A stretch of DNA of 64,000 nucleotides from Acinetobacter sp. ANC 3903 (GTDB taxonomy: Bacteria; Pseudomonadota; Gammaproteobacteria; Pseudomonadales; Moraxellaceae), in NCBI RefSeq assembly GCF_002135315.1, contig NZ_NEGA01000013.1, forward strand, positions 34,373 to 98,372, given 5' to 3'. The first letter of the stretch is position 1; each line of letters opens with the position of its first letter. Below the pieces are notes generated by a model, which saw nothing but the letters and a program-made list of their open reading frames with translations, did no database searches and was not told the DNA's origin. A program made the translations under genes and the position numbers. This document shows, one piece after another, positions 52,536 to 61,293 of this stretch.

Positions 52536-52991
52536 TTATGCGTTTGGAATAAAACTTTTTAACTGGGTTGATAACCCAGTTGCAATGACTGCTTGCTCAT
52601 ATATCCGCGCTTCAGCCAAAGCATACGGATGAAAAGGTTCTGCTGTCAACAATGACGAAATATGTGCTACTACATTCATATGACACACCACCACAATGGA
52701 TTCATAAGGCAACTGTGACAACCAGTCCACTGCCAGTTTTGCATCGTCATCGGGTTTGATTTTATTGCACACCACGACTGGCACATCAGGAAAATAATGT
52801 TGCAGATGGGCCAAGGTTTCTTGCGCACGCAATAAAGGACTGACCACAAAGGCATCAGGCCGGATGATATCCTTTAAATATTCTGCGGTGAGTTGAGCCT
52901 GCGTATGTCCACGCTCGGTTAAAGGACGCTTGTCATCATTGCCATGCAGCGCTGGAGCAGCTTCACCATGACGGACTAAGGTAAGTTGCAT
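52536..52991 (-). CDS. sixA: Phosphohistidine phosphatase SixA
   Basis: A 151-residue histidine phosphatase. The RHG motif is in LTLVRHGEAAPA near residues 7-9, and the second His lies in VVCHMNVVAHISSLL near residue 108. It is about the length of E. coli SixA (161), which dephosphorylates His-P sites of phosphotransferase components. The gene lies 30 bp before gspL on the same strand and downstream of gpsA. A catalytic role on phosphotransfer proteins is inferred from family. Confidence 0.88.
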   Translation of the reverse strand: MQLTLVRHGEAAPALHGNDDKRPLTERGHTQAQLTAEYLKDIIRPDAFVVSPLLRAQETLAHLQHYFPDVPVVVCNKIKPDDDAKLAVDWLSQLPYESIVVVCHMNVVAHISSLLTAEPFHPYALAEARIYEQAVIATGLSTQLKSFIPNA

Positions 52992-53062
52992 AAAATTTCC
53001 TTATTTTCGAATATGCAGCAATTATAACCAAGCTTTATGAAGGTAATAATCTTATTAAAAAA

Positions 53063-54136
53063 TTACACTTCATTATGCGGCAAAACAAATTCCACATCAC
53101 TACGATGCCCATTTTTCATGAGTGAAAGTGCGATGCTTAAAGGTGGAGCCCCTTCAAAAATCACATCATATAAAGCACTGGTAATGGGCATATACACATC
53201 CAATTCTTCCGAGCGGCTGCGTACCTGAATAATGGTATTAATCCCTTCAGCGGTTTGACCCAATTCTTTAGTGGCCTGTTCCAAAGTCTTACCCGAACCT
53301 AAAGCAAAACCCACCTGATAGTTACGGCTGAGCGGACTACTACAGGTGGCAAACAAGTCACCCACGCCAGACAATCCCAGGAATGTCAGCGGGTTTGCGC
53401 CCAGTTTCACCGCGAAACGGCTCATTTCTGCCAGTGCGCGGGTCAGAATCATGCTCTTGGTGTTTTCACCCACCTTATAAGCAGCAGCCATACCCATGGC
53501 AACAGCATAGATATTTTTTAACGCCCCGCCCAATTCCACACCATGCACATCATCGCTACCAAAAACCCGGAACAATGCGCTATGCAACGCTTGCTGTACC
53601 GCATAACGCACCAGTTCCGATTGGCTGGCGATAACCGTTCCTGCCGGTTGTCCAGCCATGATTTCCTTAGCCAGATTCGGTCCGGAAAGCACGCCATACG
53701 GAACCTGAGGCAATTCCTCACGAATAATATCGCTCATAAAATGGAAGGTTTTAGCTTCAATGCCTTTGGTTAAGGAAATGACAGCCTGCGAAGTAATAAA
53801 AGGCTTGATTTGTTGGAGTACATCTCGAAAAGAATGACTCGGAATAGCCACTAAAATAATGTCACGATTACAAACAGCCGTTTCCAAATCTGACACTGCC
53901 TTTAAGCCCGACTCCAAAACAAAATCGGGTAAATAGCGTTTATTGACATGGGTTTGGTTAATTTCTGCTGCTGCCGCTTCATCACGAATCCAGATCATGG
54001 TGTCGCAACCATTACGTACCGCAGTATTGGCCATAGCAGTACCAAAACTACCACCACCCAATACTGTTACACGCAAAGCCGTTTTTTGATCGATTGCAAC
54101 CGGTTCAACAAGATGTGAAAATTTCAACTCTGACAT
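53063..54136 (-). CDS. gpsA: Glycerol-3-phosphate dehydrogenase [NAD(P)+]
   Basis: A 357-residue enzyme, with about 20 extra residues at the N-terminus compared with E. coli GpsA (339). The nucleotide-binding motif GGGSFGTAMANTAVRN lies near residue 26. Catalytic and structural motifs follow: SLTKGIEAK, SGPNLAKEI, GVELGGALKNIYAVAMGMAA with the conserved Lys and LGLSGVGDLFATC with the Arg/Asp region. It makes sn-glycerol-3-phosphate for phospholipid synthesis. The neighbours nitroreductase and sixA lie on the same strand. Confidence 0.97.
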   Translation of the reverse strand: MSELKFSHLVEPVAIDQKTALRVTVLGGGSFGTAMANTAVRNGCDTMIWIRDEAAAAEINQTHVNKRYLPDFVLESGLKAVSDLETAVCNRDIILVAIPSHSFRDVLQQIKPFITSQAVISLTKGIEAKTFHFMSDIIREELPQVPYGVLSGPNLAKEIMAGQPAGTVIASQSELVRYAVQQALHSALFRVFGSDDVHGVELGGALKNIYAVAMGMAAAYKVGENTKSMILTRALAEMSRFAVKLGANPLTFLGLSGVGDLFATCSSPLSRNYQVGFALGSGKTLEQATKELGQTAEGINTIIQVRSRSEELDVYMPITSALYDVIFEGAPPLSIALSLMKNGHRSDVEFVLPHNEV

Positions 54137-54169
54137 TATTTTTATATCTCAACTCATGATTCAATACAG

Positions 54170-54745
54170 TTACTTATTCCAGTAACTGACATAGTTTTGT
54201 GTATCCACTGCTGTACGCGCTGGAATCGCTTTCGCCGCGGTTCCAATATAAATAATTCCAGAAATTAAATCATCTTCCGCCAGCCCCAGGTTTCGCTTGA
54301 ATAATCGCGATTCAACCACTGCCCCGCTTCGCCACATGGTTGAAAAGCCCTGAACTTGCAAAGATAGCAAAAAGTTTTCGATTGCCGCACCTGAACTTAA
54401 GGTTTGTTCAAAATTAGGCACTTTGGGATGTGGCTGAAACTGGGTTAATGCCAAAACCAGCAGCGGTGCACGAAATGGATGATGCTTAACACGATCCAAC
54501 TGAGCCGGATCGGTTTCACCCATATCTGCCAGAGCTTTAGAAAGCAACTCACCAAAAGCTTCACGCTGATCACTCGGGATCACCACAAAACGGGTAGGCT
54601 TTAAACGGTGATGATCTGGTGCAGTCAAAGCCGCCTGAAAGGCTTTCTCCAGTTGCTGCGCATTCGGTGCAGGCTCAACCAAATGCCCAATCGACTGACG
54701 TTGATGAATATTTTGATGAACCGTGTCTACCGCTGAATCCGTCAT
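54170..54745 (-). CDS. Nitroreductase family protein (YdjA-like)
   Basis: A 191-residue FMN-dependent nitroreductase. The N-terminal IHQRQSIGHLVEPAPNAQQL carries the FMN-binding Arg (RQSI motif), and APDHHRLKPTRFVVI plus IENFLLSLQVQGFSTMWRSG follow. This matches the short YdjA-type branch, which reduces nitroaromatic or quinone substrates with NAD(P)H. The start at MTDSAVDTVHQ is normal. It lies 33 bp upstream of gpsA on the same strand and is likely in its operon. The physiological substrate is unknown. Confidence 0.88.
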   Translation of the reverse strand: MTDSAVDTVHQNIHQRQSIGHLVEPAPNAQQLEKAFQAALTAPDHHRLKPTRFVVIPSDQREAFGELLSKALADMGETDPAQLDRVKHHPFRAPLLVLALTQFQPHPKVPNFEQTLSSGAAIENFLLSLQVQGFSTMWRSGAVVESRLFKRNLGLAEDDLISGIIYIGTAAKAIPARTAVDTQNYVSYWNK

Positions 54746-54972
54746 TGACTTTGATATCTGTGTACTAAATATTTCATCAAGATTAGCATAATCTTGTTTA
54801 GATACTCTAGAGCGTTGAGTGAATGTCTACTCCACAATAGCTAACTTAACCAACTTTCAGTCACAGAGAGTTCATATAAAGCTGCATATTTCATACAAGT
54901 CCTTCAAAAATCATTCAAAAAATCATGTTCAAATAATTCAAACTCTTTTTAAAACAATCCCAGGGGAAAAAG

Positions 54973-55350
54973 ATGAAACAAGTTTTTGCACTCGCTTCTG
55001 TTGCCGTTGCTGTCGCCTTAACTGCCTGTACATCCAATCCAACCACATCGTTAGCGATTCAAAAAGAAAATAATCAATATGAAGTGACGGGTATCGGTAA
55101 AAGCAGTTTAATTTCTAAAAATAATGCGATTACTGCAGCCAATAATGCGTGTGGTAAAAAAGCCATGCCTGTTATCGTGAATGAAAAAACTGAATACAAC
55201 GGTGCCTTAAAAGGTGTAGTAGATGAAAAAACCGGACAAATGATTCAGGCTGCAACCAGTGTACTTGGTACCCTGGCCGGTAAAAGCGGCAGTCTGGCAC
55301 GCGATGAAGACTATCAAACCGTACTGACATTTAGCTGTCGAGCAAAATAA
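54973..55350 (+). CDS. Small lipoprotein of unknown function
   Basis: A 125-residue precursor with a lipobox LTAC at residues 17-20, giving a mature lipoprotein of about 106 residues. The mature domain has two Cys (in NNACGKKAM and FSCRAK) that may form a disulfide, and a repeated Lys/Gly-rich beta region (NQYEVTGIGKSSLISKNNAI). I do not recognise a named family. Aspartate/Ser at +2 is not decisive (Cys followed by Thr), so outer-membrane sorting is likely. A GGGGAAAAAG Shine-Dalgarno precedes the ATG. It is monocistronic, with a terminator about 60 bp after the stop. Confidence 0.8.
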   Translation: MKQVFALASVAVAVALTACTSNPTTSLAIQKENNQYEVTGIGKSSLISKNNAITAANNACGKKAMPVIVNEKTEYNGALKGVVDEKTGQMIQAATSVLGTLAGKSGSLARDEDYQTVLTFSCRAK

Positions 55351-55413
55351 TTTCCCTTTAAATATTGCCTATTTCATTTTATGAATCAGATGAGATATCT
55401 AAAGTATTCAAGT

Positions 55414-55441
55414 AAAAAGCCGCTTATTTAAGCGGCTTTTT
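55414..55441. terminator. Terminator after the lipoprotein gene
   Basis: A 12-bp stem AAAAAGCCGCTT / AAGCGGCTTTTT with a 4-nt ATTT loop. A and T runs on both sides mean it can serve the lipoprotein and the convergent helicase gene. Confidence 0.9.
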
Positions 55442-55482
55442 GTTTAACATATTATTTATATGCTGAGATCAATATCTTAAAA

Positions 55483-56634
55483 CTAGCAATAACCTTCCAA
55501 ACGGGTTAAAGGTAATTTCTGGCCAATGGCCTTTTCAATTTCCGGAAGATAGAATGCATCATCTTCAGATAGGAAACTGATACTCACGCCACTGGTTCCC
55601 GCACGACCGGTACGGCCAATACGATGGACATAGTCATCCGACTGTTCAGGTAGGGTAAAGTTAATCACATGCGACACGCCATCCACATGGATTCCACGAC
55701 CTGCAACATCTGTCGCGATCATAATATTATGTTGACCATTCTTGAACTGATCCAGCATTTTCAAGCGCTTGTCCTGTGCAATTTCACCAGACAGCATCAC
55801 CACTTTATAACCGTCTTTTTTCAGGTGATCATAAAGTTTGCGCACCTGATCACGACGATTGGCAAAGATCATGACTTTTTCAATTGGTTCATCACGTAAG
55901 ATTTCTTGCAACAACTTATATTTATCTGTTTTAGCAACCATATAAACGCGTTGCTCTACATCGGCATTGGTTTTCTTTTCTGGCTCAATTTCTACAGTCA
56001 CCGGTTCAAACAACCACTGCTGCGCCAGGTTCAACACATCATAGCTAAAAGTTGCAGAGAACATTAATGTTTGACGTTGTTCTTTACGCGGAGAAAAACG
56101 CACAATACGTTTTACCGATGGAATAAAGCCCATATCCAGTAAACGGTCTGCTTCATCAATCACCAAAAATTCAATCTGGTCCAGCCAGACTTCTTTTTGT
56201 TCAACGAAATCAATTAAACGGCCTGGAGTCGCCACAATAATATCGACAAAATTTTTATCCAGCTGTGCTTTCTGCTTATCAAAATCTACTCCACCCAGCA
56301 AAGTCACCAGATGCAAATCGGTAAATTTGGTAAGCTCCTTGGCATCACTTTCAATCTGTAAAGCCAGCTCACGTGTAGGTGCAAGAATCAATGCACGCGC
56401 TTCACCACGAAAACGCTGTTGTTTGATCGGATTATTCAGCAAATCATTAATCACGCTGACCAGAAAAGCCGCTGTTTTTCCCGTACCGGTTTGTGCACGA
56501 CCAATGGCATCATGTCCAGCCAAAGTGAATTTTAAAACCTTTTCCTGAATAGGTGTCATTTCTTTGAAACCTAAAGCATCAATTGCCTGTTTCAGTTTCG
56601 GATGTAAATTTAAGGTTTCAAAACCAGATGACAT
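55483..56634 (-). CDS. rhlB: DEAD-box RNA helicase, RhlB-like
   Basis: A 383-residue DEAD-box helicase. Motifs in order: Q motif FKEMTPIQEKVL, Walker A AQTGTGKTAAF, LAPTRELALQI, DEAD in LVIDEADRLLDMG, SAT in MFSATFS, and the C-terminal YVHRIGRTGRAG. The length and sequence fit RhlB, which acts with RNase E in the RNA degradosome in gammaproteobacteria. The short C-terminus (ends LTRLEGYC) lacks a long basic extension. Symbol by similarity; SrmB or RhlE are other options but their C-termini are longer. Confidence 0.85.
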   Translation of the reverse strand: MSSGFETLNLHPKLKQAIDALGFKEMTPIQEKVLKFTLAGHDAIGRAQTGTGKTAAFLVSVINDLLNNPIKQQRFRGEARALILAPTRELALQIESDAKELTKFTDLHLVTLLGGVDFDKQKAQLDKNFVDIIVATPGRLIDFVEQKEVWLDQIEFLVIDEADRLLDMGFIPSVKRIVRFSPRKEQRQTLMFSATFSYDVLNLAQQWLFEPVTVEIEPEKKTNADVEQRVYMVAKTDKYKLLQEILRDEPIEKVMIFANRRDQVRKLYDHLKKDGYKVVMLSGEIAQDKRLKMLDQFKNGQHNIMIATDVAGRGIHVDGVSHVINFTLPEQSDDYVHRIGRTGRAGTSGVSISFLSEDDAFYLPEIEKAIGQKLPLTRLEGYC

Positions 56635-56688
56635 ATAAATGTGCTCTAACTTAATGATCAGGAAAAATAGGAGTCTATTATAAACAAA

Positions 56689-56714
56689 AACGCCCCAAAT
56701 TACATTGGGGCGTT
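56689..56714 (-). terminator. Intrinsic terminator after the cold-shock gene
   Basis: A 10-bp stem AACGCCCCAA / TTGGGGCGTT with a 6-nt loop and a T run on the minus strand, 20 bp downstream of the csp stop. Confidence 0.88.
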
Positions 56715-56733
56715 CTCATGAATAATCAGGCGA

Positions 56734-56946
56734 TTAGTCTAAAGGTTGTACTTCTTCAGCTTGGAAGCCTTTTTGACCTTTAACTACGCTGAATTCAACA
56801 CGTTGGCCGTCACGAAGTGAACGGTGACCGTCACCTTGGATAGCGCGGAAATGAACAAATACGTCGTCGCCGCCGTTACGTTGAATAAAGCCGAAGCCTT
56901 TAGTGTCGTTGAACCATTTAACTACGCCTTGTTCACGAGCTGTCAT
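56734..56946 (-). CDS. Cold-shock family protein (CspA-like)
   Basis: A 70-residue OB-fold protein with both RNA-binding motifs: RNP1 KGFGFIQR and RNP2 VFVHF. The N-terminus [20 protein letters not shown] is typical of the family. Cold-shock proteins bind single-stranded RNA and act as RNA chaperones. The upstream region of about 380 bp may include a long 5' leader, as in cold-induced cspA genes, but I cannot fix the start. A strong terminator follows. Confidence 0.95.
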   Translation of the reverse strand: MTAREQGVVKWFNDTKGFGFIQRNGGDDVFVHFRAIQGDGHRSLRDGQRVEFSVVKGQKGFQAEEVQPLD

Positions 56947-57328
56947 AAGTTAATCCTCATTGTATTTAATTAAAGGACCACCCGGTGTTGCAAACAGCAG
57001 AGTAAACAAGGTTTAAAAATAATTATTATTTCTAAGCTTGTAATCATTCTGTATTACTATTAACAAAATCCCGGTTACATCCATTGCAATATTCATTTTA
57101 AGACACCTGAAATAGTGTCATTAATTTTGAATACGCGACGAGCTTAACACGGGTTTATAACAATTCATACTGTTTTTTTTGATTAATCTTCTTTTTGATT
57201 CCGCTTCTTTTTTACTAATTATTTCCTTATTTTAGATAAGTATATTTATGTTTAAGTTATATAATTTTATTGGGCTTTGGCACCAAATTTGCTAATATTT
57301 ATTTAATGTTAATCAGATATAGAATGTG
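56947..57328. other. Intergenic region with csp leader and tusA promoter
   Basis: About 380 bp between the divergent csp and tusA-like genes. Its left half probably contains the csp 5' leader and promoter; its right end carries a sigma-54-type promoter for tusA. No other supported feature is seen. Confidence 0.5.
57278..57293 (+). promoter_or_regulatory. Sigma-54 (RpoN)-type promoter upstream of the tusA-like gene
   Basis: TGGCAC (57278-57283) and TTGCT (57289-57293) are separated by the canonical spacing: GG and GC are 10 bp apart. The match to the consensus TGGCAC-N5-TTGCW is complete at the invariant GG and GC. Transcription would start near 57304, about 25 nt before the ATG. Confidence 0.65.
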
Positions 57329-57562
57329 ATGAATGATCTAGCCAATTCAGCAATAATTATTGATGCAATGGGTAAGCCTTGCCCCATGCCATTATTGATG
57401 CTTAAGCGAGCGATCAATAACAAATCAGGCGGCATATTTTTACTCAAATCTTCAGATCCGCATAGTCAGCAAGATGTAAGCCGTTATTGCCAGATACATC
57501 AGATGAGTTGCCAAATGAGCAAAATTTCTGATTCTGAGTATCACTACTTAATTGAATCTTAA
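57329..57562 (+). CDS. TusA-like sulfur carrier protein
   Basis: A 77-residue TusA-fold protein from the ATG (a GTG lies one codon earlier). The active Cys is in GKPCPMPLLMLKRA at residue 18, the CPxP signature of TusA/SirA. The family relays persulfide sulfur in tRNA thiolation, molybdopterin synthesis or sulfur oxidation. The C-terminal half (QQDVSRYCQIHQMSCQMSKI) has two further Cys. It is upstream of rpoH with about 140 bp in between. It may be a general TusA or a YeeD-type paralogue. Confidence 0.85.
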   Translation: MNDLANSAIIIDAMGKPCPMPLLMLKRAINNKSGGIFLLKSSDPHSQQDVSRYCQIHQMSCQMSKISDSEYHYLIES

Positions 57563-57702
57563 TTATTTTCAATTAAACTAGAACGTTTCAAATGTGCATA
57601 AAAAATTACATTTTTCTACCCAAAGTTCCTAATTTCACGGAAATATTGGATTAAGATAAATTTATTAAGATGGTTATGTCATCCAACTCTCAAGGAGAAC
57701 AC

Positions 57703-58572
57703 ATGAGTGACAGCAGCAATCAATTGATGCCCCTGTCATTATCGGCACCAGGGGTAAATCTCGGTGCTTATATAAGTACTGTCAATCAGATTCCTATTTT
57801 GACGGCTGAACAAGAAAAAGAGTTAGCCGAACGCTATTATTATGACCAAGATTTAGATGCCGCAAAAATGCTGGTAATGTCGCATTTGCGTTTTGTGGTA
57901 CATATTGCGCGTAGTTACGCAGGCTATGGTTTACCACAAGGCGATCTGATTCAAGAAGGCAACTTAGGGTTGATGAAAGCAGTTAAACGCTTTGACCCGA
58001 ATATGGGTGTGCGTTTGGTGTCTTTTGCCGTGCATTGGATTAAAGCTGAAATTCATGAATACGTAATCCGTAACTGGCGTATTGTTAAAATTGCCACCAC
58101 CAAGGCGCAACGTAAATTATTCTTCAATCTACGTAGCCTAAAAAAATCCAGTAAAAAATTAACCCTGGATGAAGCACAATCCATTGCCAATGACTTGAAT
58201 GTGACACCTGAACAGGTGCTGGAAATGGAAGGCCGTCTAACCGCTTATGATGCTGCCTTTGAAGCACAAGGCGATGACGATGATGAAGGCTCGACCCATG
58301 TCGCTCCAGCCTTATATCTGGAAGATAACCGTTACGATCCGGCACGTTTGGCTGAGGAAGAAGACTACGAGGAACAGAGTACTTCTGCCCTGCATGATGC
58401 CATGGATCAGCTGGATGACCGTTCACGCAACATTTTACAGCGTCGCTGGTTAGATGATGAAAAATCAACACTACATGAGCTGGCTGCTGAATATAACGTA
58501 TCTGCCGAGCGTATTCGTCAATTAGAAAAAAATGCCATGGAAAAAATTAAGGTCGCCATGTCATCTAATTAA
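57703..58572 (+). CDS. rpoH: RNA polymerase heat-shock sigma factor (sigma-32)
   Basis: A 289-residue sigma factor, starting at the ATG that follows CAAGGAGAACAC. Region 1.2/2: [60 protein letters not shown]; the diagnostic RpoH box QRKLFFNLR is present; region 4 has [20 protein letters not shown], the -35-binding HTH. E. coli RpoH is 284 residues. It drives heat-shock gene expression. In enterobacteria, its translation is temperature-controlled by an mRNA structure over the start; whether that holds here cannot be seen by eye. Confidence 0.97.
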   Translation: MSDSSNQLMPLSLSAPGVNLGAYISTVNQIPILTAEQEKELAERYYYDQDLDAAKMLVMSHLRFVVHIARSYAGYGLPQGDLIQEGNLGLMKAVKRFDPNMGVRLVSFAVHWIKAEIHEYVIRNWRIVKIATTKAQRKLFFNLRSLKKSSKKLTLDEAQSIANDLNVTPEQVLEMEGRLTAYDAAFEAQGDDDDEGSTHVAPALYLEDNRYDPARLAEEEDYEEQSTSALHDAMDQLDDRSRNILQRRWLDDEKSTLHELAAEYNVSAERIRQLEKNAMEKIKVAMSSN

Positions 58573-58733
58573 GTCTTCCAACTAAGTGACCGAACCAATT
58601 TTATGATATTTTGAAAAAAAGGGCTGCGTGCTCTTTTTTCATATATAGGCTGCAGGAATGTTGCTTTTTGCCTTTCGTGCAAGTGTCAGAATATGCTAAG
58701 TTATGCGCAAATTTACTCAGGTAGTCATTGCTT

Positions 58734-59099
58734 ATGTGGATTGCAATTTCAGCCCTCAATTTAGCTTTTGCTGTCATGCTGGGTGCTTTCGGTGCCCATG
58801 GTTTAAAAACACGTGCAACTGAAGCTCAATTGGCATGGTGGCATACCGCAACTGATTATTTTTTCTATCATGCACTTGGACTTTTGGCGCTTGCCATTTT
58901 AGCCAGAGTACTTCCCCAGCTTCCCATTAAAGCAAGTTTTATACTGATACAGGTCGGTATTCTCTTTTTCTGTGGCTCACTCTATGTCATGGCATTGGGC
59001 CTACCCCGCTTTTTAGGTGCCATTACCCCGATTGGCGGTGCTTTGATGATTGCAGGCTGGCTGGTATTGGCGTGGAATGCCTTTAAATACGTGAAATAA
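58734..59099 (+). CDS. DUF423 family membrane protein
   Basis: A 121-residue protein from the ATG; a TTG two codons earlier is less likely. The sequence has four hydrophobic segments (MWIAISALNLAFAVMLGAFG; YHALGLLALAILARV; ASFILIQVGILFFCGSLYVM; AITPIGGALMIAGWLVLAW), and the GAFGAHGLK signature of DUF423 (YgdD-like). The function is unknown. It lies 20 bp before thiS and is probably part of the thiS-thiG transcript. Confidence 0.9.
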   Translation: MWIAISALNLAFAVMLGAFGAHGLKTRATEAQLAWWHTATDYFFYHALGLLALAILARVLPQLPIKASFILIQVGILFFCGSLYVMALGLPRFLGAITPIGGALMIAGWLVLAWNAFKYVK

Positions 59100-59118
59100 A
59101 ATTAAAGGGAAAATAGAG

Positions 59119-59316
59119 ATGCAGATTTATTTAAATGGCGAAGCAAAAAATACCACATGCACCAATTTATTAGAACTAATTCAAGAGCTTGAACTTGAAG
59201 GAAAACGCTTTGCTGTAGAACAGAATGAAATGATCATTTCCAAAAGCAAATTGGCACAGACTCCGATTTGCGCTGAAGATCATATTGAAATTATTCATGC
59301 CGTCGGTGGCGGTTAA
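59119..59316 (+). CDS. thiS: Sulfur carrier protein ThiS
   Basis: A 65-residue beta-grasp protein ending in the required Gly-Gly: HAVGGG. The C-terminal Gly is adenylated by ThiF and then thiolated to supply sulfur for the thiazole ring. The start [20 protein letters not shown] is preceded by AAGGGAAAA. It is followed after 11 bp by thiG, the usual partner. thiF, thiO and thiD are not present here. Confidence 0.95.
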   Translation: MQIYLNGEAKNTTCTNLLELIQELELEGKRFAVEQNEMIISKSKLAQTPICAEDHIEIIHAVGGG

Positions 59317-59327
59317 TCGGAGCTCCC

Positions 59328-60113
59328 ATGGAAGACACCCCGCTTATAATTGGTTCTCGTACATTTAATTCACGTTTATTGGTCGGTACAGGTAAATATA
59401 AAGATTTAACTGAAACTGACCTGGCTATTCAGGCCAGCGGCGCAGAGATCGTCACGGTTGCCATCCGTCGGGTCAATATTGGCCAGCATCCTGATCAGCC
59501 GAATTTGCTTTCTGTCGTTCCACCAGAAAAATACACCATTCTGCCTAATACAGCAGGTTGTTTTGATGCCAACAGCGCAGTACGCACTTGTATGCTGGCA
59601 CGTGAACTGCTGGATGGACACAACTTGGTGAAACTGGAAGTACTGGGCGATGAAAAAACCCTTTATCCAAATGTCACTGAAACCTTAAAAGCAGCGCGTA
59701 CCTTAATTGATGATGGCTTTGAGGTTATGGTGTATACATCAGATGACCCGATTATTGCCCAAGAATTAGAAAGCATGGGCTGTGTAGCCATTATGCCTTT
59801 AGGTAGCCTTATTGGTTCAGGGCTGGGCATTTTAAATCCGCACACCATTTCGATTATTAAGGAAAATGCCAAAGTTCCGGTACTGGTCGATGCTGGTGTA
59901 GGTACTGCCAGTGATGCAGCGATTGCAATGGAACTCGGCTGTGACGGTGTACTGATGAATACCGCCATTGCAGCTGCACAAAACCCGGTTTTAATGGCAT
60001 CTGCGATGAAAAAAGCCGTAGAAGCCGGACGTGAAGCATTCCTTGCAGGCCGCATGCCACGTAAACGCATGGCCAATGCCAGCTCGCCTGAAACCGGTTA
60101 TTTCTTTAAATAA
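59328..60113 (+). CDS. thiG: Thiazole synthase
   Basis: A 261-residue TIM-barrel enzyme. The substrate Lys lies in VGTGKYKD near residue 23 or in the [15 protein letters not shown] region, where ThiG forms its imine; [20 protein letters not shown] and [20 protein letters not shown] supply phosphate-binding residues. The C-terminus is [20 protein letters not shown]. ThiG combines DXP, the glycine-derived imine and ThiS-COSH to form the thiazole of thiamine. It follows thiS by 11 bp. Confidence 0.96.
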   Translation: MEDTPLIIGSRTFNSRLLVGTGKYKDLTETDLAIQASGAEIVTVAIRRVNIGQHPDQPNLLSVVPPEKYTILPNTAGCFDANSAVRTCMLARELLDGHNLVKLEVLGDEKTLYPNVTETLKAARTLIDDGFEVMVYTSDDPIIAQELESMGCVAIMPLGSLIGSGLGILNPHTISIIKENAKVPVLVDAGVGTASDAAIAMELGCDGVLMNTAIAAAQNPVLMASAMKKAVEAGREAFLAGRMPRKRMANASSPETGYFFK

Positions 60114-60126
60114 AGTTAAAAATCTG

Positions 60127-60152
60127 AAAAAGGACTCAAATGAGTCCTTTTT
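60127..60152. terminator. Bidirectional terminator between thiG and ygiN-like gene
   Basis: A 10-bp stem AAAAAGGACT / AGTCCTTTTT with a 6-nt CAAATG loop, followed by additional T on the plus strand. It serves convergent thiG and the monooxygenase gene. Confidence 0.85.
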
Positions 60153-60171
60153 TTATATTTCAAAATGTACC

Positions 60172-60492
60172 CTAAGCACTTAAACCCTTTTGCATAATCC
60201 GGATTTTTACATTCAGCACATCATCTTTAACTTGCTGCTGATAGGCTTGCATATGCGGTGTCTGTAAATGTGCATTCAAATGTTCAACACTTTCCCAATG
60301 TTCCAACATGGTAATTGAATCAGGTATTTTCGTCTGATAATGAACATCCGATTCATGATCGATCAGTAATTGATAACCGTGACAGCCCTCTTCCTGCAAA
60401 ACAACAGGTGTTATTTTCCTAAAGGCGTTTAGTACTTTTTCACGATGTTCAGTGCCTGGGCGAAGCTGAATATCTGCAATAATAGTCAACAT
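60172..60492 (-). CDS. ABM-family putative quinol monooxygenase (YgiN-like)
   Basis: A 106-residue ferredoxin-like-fold protein of the antibiotic biosynthesis monooxygenase family. LTIIADIQLRPGTEHREKVL, GCHGYQLLIDHESDVH and TMLEHWESVEHLNAHLQTPH are typical. E. coli YgiN oxidises menadiol and works with MdaB in quinone cycling. Here, the gene follows the mdaB-like gene after 26 bp on the same strand, the same arrangement as in E. coli, so the pair probably forms a quinone redox unit. Confidence 0.85.
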   Translation of the reverse strand: MLTIIADIQLRPGTEHREKVLNAFRKITPVVLQEEGCHGYQLLIDHESDVHYQTKIPDSITMLEHWESVEHLNAHLQTPHMQAYQQQVKDDVLNVKIRIMQKGLSA

Positions 60493-60518
60493 GGTTTATT
60501 CCTTAAACAAGCGATCAA

Positions 60519-61100
60519 TTAGGCAAAGATATTCATAAGATGTTGACGATAGTCATGTTCGTACTGAGCGACATTGGGCATTTTAATCACATCATTCACA
60601 ATGAAAGTATCTAAACCTTTCATCCCCAAAAATTGATTGGCTTTATGAAATGGCAGATAAACACCATCCACCCCAACACCATGAAAAAATTGCTCAGGGT
60701 CATTAAAAGCTTCGATAGGTGCATTCCAGGTTAAGGACAACATATACTTTTTATCGTGAATAAGGCCACCGGAACCATATTTCTTCGATGCATCCGAACG
60801 CGATCGACCATCGCTGGCATATAAGATGCCATGCCCTTCGGTAAAAATATCATCCATATATTTTTTTACTGTCCATGGTGCACCCATCCACCATCCTGGC
60901 ATTTGGTAAATAATGACATCTGCCCATACATATTTTTGAATTTCTTCCTGAATTTCATAGTCGCTATCTGCACGTGAAATTTTAACGCGATGACCCAGTT
61001 CACTCAGCACAGCATTTGCCAACCCAGTTAAAGTGTCATTTAACTCGCCATTCGAGTGTGCAAACTGCTTGGCACCATTCACAATCAGGATATTACTCAT
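60519..61100 (-). CDS. mdaB: NAD(P)H quinone oxidoreductase, MdaB-like
   Basis: A 193-residue flavodoxin-fold reductase matching MdaB (E. coli, 193 residues) in length. ILIVNGAKQFAHSNGELNDT starts the FAD site; QMPGWWMGAPWTVKKYMDDI and GRSRSDASKKYGSGGLIHDK follow and are characteristic. MdaB reduces quinones by two electrons with NADPH, protecting against oxidative stress. It is followed by the YgiN-like monooxygenase gene. No LysR or MarR regulator is adjacent in this window. Confidence 0.9.
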   Translation of the reverse strand: MSNILIVNGAKQFAHSNGELNDTLTGLANAVLSELGHRVKISRADSDYEIQEEIQKYVWADVIIYQMPGWWMGAPWTVKKYMDDIFTEGHGILYASDGRSRSDASKKYGSGGLIHDKKYMLSLTWNAPIEAFNDPEQFFHGVGVDGVYLPFHKANQFLGMKGLDTFIVNDVIKMPNVAQYEHDYRQHLMNIFA

Positions 61101-61253
61101 TCATTCGCCTTGAATCATATATTTTCATAAGGCCAATATACTCAAATATTTTATTGATAAAAATTCATGAATTTGCAAAATACTATTGATAAAAAATCAA
61201 TAATATCATTCTCAAATCCTTTTACTTCTAACACGTTTTAAAACCAAAAAAGA

Positions 61254-61277
61254 AAAAAGCACCCTTAGGTGCTTTTT
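61254..61277 (-). terminator. Intrinsic terminator after the GST gene
   Basis: A 10-bp stem AAAAAGCACC / GGTGCTTTTT with CTTA loop, followed by T on the minus strand, 17 bp downstream of the GST stop. Confidence 0.85.
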
Positions 61278-61293
61278 CAAGTCAATGCAAATA

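Noticed and set aside
54819..55073. An 84-codon plus-strand frame overlapping the lipoprotein start
   Set aside because: It is out of frame with the lipoprotein gene, which has a clear Shine-Dalgarno and lipobox.
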